A DNA stretch of 9,364 nt. It comes from Wenzhouxiangella sp. GTDB lineage: Bacteria; Pseudomonadota; Gammaproteobacteria; Xanthomonadales; Wenzhouxiangellaceae. Both the position numbers and the translations under genes were made by a program. This document shows positions 6,179 to 9,364 of this stretch, in pieces (position 1 is the first letter of the stretch; each line of letters opens with the position of its first letter). The notes below the pieces were generated by a model. That model was not told the DNA's origin. It made no database searches and saw nothing but the letters and a program-made list of their open reading frames with translations. Where the stretch lies: the NCBI GenBank assembly GCA_007135355.1, contig SLJA01000077.1, forward strand, positions 1 through 9,364, in the 5' to 3' direction.

Positions 6179-7068
6179 GCGCCGGCGGCCAGCACTCCGA
6201 TCCCGGTGCCACCTACATGCGGGCGCTGCGTCGCGATCATGCCGGCCTGTCGCGCGTACTGAGGGAAATCGATACCCAGGCCGAGCGACTGACCAAGGCG
6301 CCCGACGATGCCGGCCCTCTGCTGGCCGAGGCCATGCGCTACCTGTTGCGCTATCACCATGCGTTTCACCATCCGCGCGAAGACCGCTTGTTCGCCCGCA
6401 TTCGGGAACGCGACCCGGAACTGGACGCTACCCTGGCCGACCTGAGCGACGAACATGAAGTGGGCGAGGCGGAAGCCGAACGCCTGGCATGCGATCTGGA
6501 GGCCGCGACCGTCAAGCAGCTGCGCGGACGCAGCGGCAGGCGCCTGGCCGAGCGAGTCAACGAGTACGTGCGCCACACGCGCGCGCACATGCGGCATGAA
6601 GAAGCGGTTTTCTATGCCCGGGCCGAGTCAGCGCTGGATGCCGAGGACTGGCGCTATATCATCGGCAGCGATCACGGCCCGCAGGATCCGCTGGCCGATC
6701 TGGCCGAGATGGGAAACAGCTATCCCAGGCTGGCATCCAGCCTTGGGCTGCCGGTGACCCACCTCGGCCTGCTCGACCCGGTCGAGCCCTTGAGCGAGGA
6801 AATGGAGGAGCAGATGCTGGCCCTGACCGATCTCTATGGCGGGCTGCTGCACGACGCGCTCGATCTCGGGCGCGGCAACCTGGATCGGCTGCTGGCCGTA
6901 CGCGGTCCTGGAGCGCTGGTCAGCGCCGTGGGCGAGATCACGCGTGCCAACCTGGAGTTCGCCGGGCGCTGTCTGCTCAGCCCGCCGCGCTGGGCGATCA
7001 ACACCGGCGCGGCCTTGATTGTGGCCTCTCTCAAACCTTATCTGGAGCCGCGGCAGCCTCAGGATTGA
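6175..7068 (+). CDS. Hemerythrin-domain protein with a phasin-like C-terminal region
   Basis: 297 residues, no signal peptide. Residues 12-155 form a hemerythrin-like four-helix bundle with the expected iron ligands: RDHAGL (His22), HHAFHHPRED (His61/62, His65/66, Glu69 as HxxxE), DEHEVG (His94), and HTRAHMRHEE (His134, His138, His141, Glu142). Such domains bind a di-iron centre and sense or carry O2, or respond to NO or redox stress. The remaining 140 residues are not part of a normal hemerythrin. About 203-267 is a helical, Leu/Ala-rich stretch with an AVRGPGALVSAVGEITRANL pattern reminiscent of phasins, the proteins that coat storage granules. It is followed by a small hydrophobic helix (WAINTGAALIVASLKPYL). 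The gene overlaps the esterase by ATGA and is the third of the lipid cluster. The hemerythrin call is firm; the phasin-like reading is inference from pattern and context. The end overlaps the convergent carboxylase gene by 38 bp. Confidence 0.82.
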   Translation: MSAGGQHSDPGATYMRALRRDHAGLSRVLREIDTQAERLTKAPDDAGPLLAEAMRYLLRYHHAFHHPREDRLFARIRERDPELDATLADLSDEHEVGEAEAERLACDLEAATVKQLRGRSGRRLAERVNEYVRHTRAHMRHEEAVFYARAESALDAEDWRYIIGSDHGPQDPLADLAEMGNSYPRLASSLGLPVTHLGLLDPVEPLSEEMEEQMLALTDLYGGLLHDALDLGRGNLDRLLAVRGPGALVSAVGEITRANLEFAGRCLLSPPRWAINTGAALIVASLKPYLEPRQPQD

Positions 7069-9025
7069 TGCTTAGCAGCAGGCTGTCGGCTTCGACCAGA
7101 TCACCGACCGCCACCGACAGCTGGTCGATCTGTCCGTTCAGTGGTGCCTTGATTGCCAGCTCCATCTTCATCGCTTCCATGATCAGCAGGGTTTGCCCGT
7201 CCTCGACCGCGCATCCCTGGGTGACGCGCAAGTCGAGAATCCTGCCCGGCATGGGTGCGACGATGCGACCATCGACCTCGGTCTGTTGCTTGCCGCCTTC
7301 GAAACGCGTATGCCGGATCAGCAGCCAACGGCGGTCTTGGTGGCAGACCTCCAGCGTTTGTCCATCGCGCCGGTGTAAATGCATTCGATAACTGTGGCCT
7401 GCCTGCTGCAGCAGGTACAGTGATTCGTCCAGATGCGTCAGACTGATGACCGCGTTGGGCCACTCGTCCAGTTGCAGCTTGTAGTGGCCGCGCTCGCCGC
7501 TGGCCTCAATCACCCAACGCCGGCCCGCGCATTCCAGATCCAGCCAGCGTGGCACGCTGCCGCTTGAGCGCCAGCCGTCGCGGCGCGCCCACGGATCAGC
7601 CGTATCGGCCACGGATTCTTGTTCCAGCAACCAGTACCCCGCCGCCGCTGTGATGACTTCGGCCGGCGGCAGCTCCGACGGCAGGATGCCGGCCAGGTCA
7701 CGATCCAGCAGGCCGGTGTCCAGTTCGCCGGCAGCAAAGACCGAAGATGCGGCCAGGGCCTGGAGAAAGCCCAGGTTGGTGGTCGGCCCGGCCACCAGGC
7801 TGGCCGCCAGCGCCTGCTGCAGCAATGCGCGGCAGGAATGGCGGTCGGCTGCGTGGACGATCAGCTTGGCGATCATTGGGTCATAGTGCACGCTGACTGC
7901 ATCGCCGCGATCAACGCCGCGATCGACCCGGATCTGCGCGCCGCTCGGAAATGCCAGCGCGCGGATGCGGCCGCTGGAGGGGACAAAGCCGCGCTCGGGG
8001 TCTTCGGCATACAGCCGCGCCTCCATGGCATGGCCGCTGGCCTTGATCTGGTTCTGGCTCAGCGGCAGGGCTTGACCGGCGGCCACGCGCAGCTGCCACT
8101 CGACCAGGTCGAGTCCGGTAATCATTTCGGTGACCGGATGTTCAACCTGCAAACGGGTGTTCATTTCCAGAAAATAGAAGGCCCCGTCGTCGACCAGGAA
8201 CTCCACCGTCCCGGCGCCGCGGTAATCGACCGCCTCGGCCGCGCGCACGGCGGCGGCCAGGAGGTCCGCGCGCAGCGCCGGATCCAGATTGGGCGCTGGT
8301 GCTTCCTCGATGATCTTCTGGTGGCGGCGCTGGCTGGAGCAGTCGCGCTCGAACAGGTGCACGGTATTGCCATGGGTATCGGCAAACACCTGCGCCTCGA
8401 TGTGGCGCGGTCGGGCCAGGTAGCGTTCCAGAATCATGCGTGCATCGCCGAATGCGCTTTCGGCCTCGCGCCGGGCCGCGGCCAATGCTTCGCTGAACTC
8501 CTGATCCGAGTAAACCACCCGCATGCCCTTGCCGCCGCCGCCGGACGCGGCTTTGAGCATCAGCGGGTAACCGATCCGTTCGGCCTCCTCGGCGAGCCGC
8601 TGATCGGACTGATCGTCGCCGTGGTAGCCCGGGATCAGGGGTACACCGGCCGGCGCCATCTTCGCCTTGGCGGCGGCCTTGGATCCCATCAGTTCCATGG
8701 TTGCCGCACTCGGTCCGATCAGTATCAGGCCGGCCTGCTCGACGGCACGAGCAAAGCCGGGCTTTTCGGACAGGAACCCGTAGCCCGGATGAATGGCTTG
8801 TGCGCCTGTGGCCACAGCCGCGTCAAGGATAGGCCCGATGCCGAGGTAGGAATCGGCTGCGGGCGCCGGACCGATATGGATCGCTTCGTCGGCCAGTCTG
8901 ACGTGGCGAGCGCCGGCATCGGCGTCGGAATACACGGCAACGGTGCCAACGCCCAGGCGACGGCAGGTAGCGATGATGCGGCAGGCGATCTCGCCGCGGT
9001 TGGCTATCAGGATTTTTTTGAACAT
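7031..9025 (-). CDS. liuD: Methylcrotonyl-CoA carboxylase, biotin-containing alpha subunit
   Basis: 664 residues. The N-terminal biotin carboxylase domain (1-445) starts MFKKILIANRGEIACR and has the Gly loop GGGGKGM (162-168), RRHQKIIEEAP (Lys237) and the active-site run EMNTRLQVEHPVTE (287-300, with Glu287, Asn289 and Arg291). A linker (about 450-580) precedes the biotin carrier domain, where EAMKMEL places the biotinylated Lys620. The enzyme carboxylates biotin with ATP and bicarbonate; a partner carboxyltransferase beta subunit, not in this window, passes the CO2 to 3-methylcrotonyl-CoA in leucine breakdown. Propionyl-, acetyl- and geranyl-CoA carboxylase alpha subunits share this layout. 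The methylcrotonyl call rests on MITGLDLVEWQLRVAAG-type sequence and on the liuC-like neighbour. The ATG at 9025 matches the conserved family N-terminus; the open frame beyond it is only repeat DNA. No clear Shine-Dalgarno is present. It probably forms an operon with the upstream hydratase gene. Confidence 0.9.
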   Translation of the reverse strand: MFKKILIANRGEIACRIIATCRRLGVGTVAVYSDADAGARHVRLADEAIHIGPAPAADSYLGIGPILDAAVATGAQAIHPGYGFLSEKPGFARAVEQAGLILIGPSAATMELMGSKAAAKAKMAPAGVPLIPGYHGDDQSDQRLAEEAERIGYPLMLKAASGGGGKGMRVVYSDQEFSEALAAARREAESAFGDARMILERYLARPRHIEAQVFADTHGNTVHLFERDCSSQRRHQKIIEEAPAPNLDPALRADLLAAAVRAAEAVDYRGAGTVEFLVDDGAFYFLEMNTRLQVEHPVTEMITGLDLVEWQLRVAAGQALPLSQNQIKASGHAMEARLYAEDPERGFVPSSGRIRALAFPSGAQIRVDRGVDRGDAVSVHYDPMIAKLIVHAADRHSCRALLQQALAASLVAGPTTNLGFLQALAASSVFAAGELDTGLLDRDLAGILPSELPPAEVITAAAGYWLLEQESVADTADPWARRDGWRSSGSVPRWLDLECAGRRWVIEASGERGHYKLQLDEWPNAVISLTHLDESLYLLQQAGHSYRMHLHRRDGQTLEVCHQDRRWLLIRHTRFEGGKQQTEVDGRIVAPMPGRILDLRVTQGCAVEDGQTLLIMEAMKMELAIKAPLNGQIDQLSVAVGDLVEADSLLLSINPEAAAAPDKV

Positions 9026-9163
9026 GGTTTCGGGTTTTAACCGCAGATGAACGCGGATGAACGCGGATAAAAAACGGCCGACGGATCGAGGTAAACACGC
9101 TGATGGCCGAGCTGTTCGCGATGTTCGCGGAGTAAAACCGTCAATTCCGATTGACATCTGCGT
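9026..9163. other. 138-bp spacer between liuC and liuD, mostly repeat DNA
   Basis: Both flanking genes lie on the minus strand and would normally be closely spaced in a liu operon. The spacer holds the left arm of an inverted repeat, the first bases of the right arm, and an 87-bp core without a recognisable gene. The core includes AAAAAA (9069-9074), short GC palindromes and two TTCGCG copies (9114-9128). I see no terminator with a U-tract facing the operon direction. Confidence 0.6.
9039..9068 (+). repeat. Inverted repeat, left arm (GATGAACGCG-type units)
   Basis: AACCGCA, then GATGAACGCG twice and GAT: 10-bp tandem units. The arm matches the reverse complement of 9156-9185 at 26 of 30 positions; all four differences are A/G exchanges. 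This GATGAACGCGGATAAA-type word is, from general knowledge, a dispersed intergenic repeat in many proteobacterial genomes. Confidence 0.8.
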
Positions 9164-9185
9164 TTATCTGCGTTCATCCGCGGTT
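9156..9185 (-). repeat. Inverted repeat, right arm, entering the end of liuC
   Basis: Read on the minus strand: AACCGCGGATGAACGCAGAT followed by AAACGCAGAT. It mirrors the left arm across an 87-bp core. The liuC reading frame runs into it, and its TAA (9164-9166) lies in the GATAAACG unit. No flanking target duplication is visible. Confidence 0.8.
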
Positions 9186-9364
9186 CCTTTCCGTACCCAG
9201 TCCGGTTGCCGCTTTTCGAGGAAGGCGCTGAGGCCTTCCTGGCCCTCGCGCGAGACGCGCAGGGCGGCGATGGTTTCAGAGGTGCGGCGGTCCAGTTCCT
9301 CGGGGTCGGTCTGCAGTGAGCCGACCAGGCGGATCAGGGACTTGACCCGCGCCTGCGCCTTGGG
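9164..9364 (-). CDS. liuC: Enoyl-CoA hydratase C-terminus, probably methylglutaconyl-CoA hydratase (5' end missing)
   Basis: Only the last 66 codons and the stop are in the window; the start and catalytic core lie beyond the right edge. The visible part contains TSETIAALRVSREGQEGLSAFLEKRQPDW, which is typical of the C-terminal helix of crotonase-family hydratases (ALRVSxEGQEGLxAFLEKRxPxW). Members next to a methylcrotonyl-CoA carboxylase gene are usually 3-methylglutaconyl-CoA hydratase, which hydrates the carboxylase product to HMG-CoA in leucine/isovalerate breakdown. The specific activity is inferred from the neighbour. The final residues GTADERR and the stop codon come from the inverted-repeat arm, so the native end of the protein may have been replaced. 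It precedes liuD on the same strand, 138 bp away. Confidence 0.78.
   Translation of the reverse strand, partial: PKAQARVKSLIRLVGSLQTDPEELDRRTSETIAALRVSREGQEGLSAFLEKRQPDWVRKGTADERR

Noticed and set aside
7619..9040. Open frame of 473 codons on the plus strand
   Set aside because: It lies antisense to liuD, whose motifs and biotin site are intact across the same DNA. Its Gly/Gln/Arg/Ala-rich composition is typical of a shadow frame in GC-rich DNA and it has no recognisable domain.
9151..9156. TTGACA on the plus strand as a promoter -35
   Set aside because: No -10-like hexamer lies at 16-18 bp, no plus-strand gene follows, and part of the match belongs to the repeat arm.
9026..9157. 44-codon N-terminal extension of liuD
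   Set aside because: The translation (e.g. SAFIRVHLRL) is that of the inverted repeat and spacer. Biotin carboxylases start at the MFKKILIANRGE-type segment.

Overview
The window is GC-rich, densely coding chromosomal DNA. A GC-rich gammaproteobacterium is the best guess, from the leucine/isovalerate (liu) genes, the wax ester synthase and the GATGAACGCG-type intergenic repeats. The genus cannot be fixed from sequence alone. There are seven protein genes and one repeat-bearing spacer. I found no RNA gene, insertion sequence, CRISPR array or phage gene.

Layout. (1) Positions 1-1217, minus strand: N-terminal 405 residues of an exporter-type ABC transporter (membrane domain plus ATPase), cut by the left edge inside Walker A. 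(2) Positions 1258-3696, minus: a secreted S9-family serine peptidase of the glutamyl endopeptidase type, with a clear Ser/Asp/His triad. It lies 40 bp upstream of the ABC gene, so the two are probably co-transcribed. (3) Positions 3697-3844: a 148-bp divergent promoter region with a TATACT -10-like box facing each way. (4) Positions 3845-7068, plus: three tightly spaced genes. These are a wax ester synthase/diacylglycerol acyltransferase, an alpha/beta-hydrolase of the hormone-sensitive-lipase type, and (overlapping it by 4 bp) a hemerythrin-domain protein whose C-terminal third looks phasin-like. (5) Positions 7031-9025, minus: the biotin-carrying alpha subunit of methylcrotonyl-CoA carboxylase (liuD), overlapping the hemerythrin gene tail-to-tail by 38 bp. 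(6) Positions 9026-9163: a spacer dominated by two inverted copies of a 28-30 bp repeat; the right copy runs into the next gene. (7) Positions 9164-9364, minus: the last 66 codons of an enoyl-CoA hydratase, most likely methylglutaconyl-CoA hydratase (liuC), cut by the right edge.

How they fit together. The liu genes degrade leucine/isovalerate to acetyl-CoA and acetoacetate. The plus-strand trio looks like a small neutral-lipid module: an acyltransferase that makes wax esters or triacylglycerol, an esterase that could hydrolyse acyl esters, and a di-iron hemerythrin protein that might sit on lipid inclusions. The trio is the most interesting part of the window. The granule-association idea is inference from the C-terminal sequence pattern and the gene context, not something the sequence proves.
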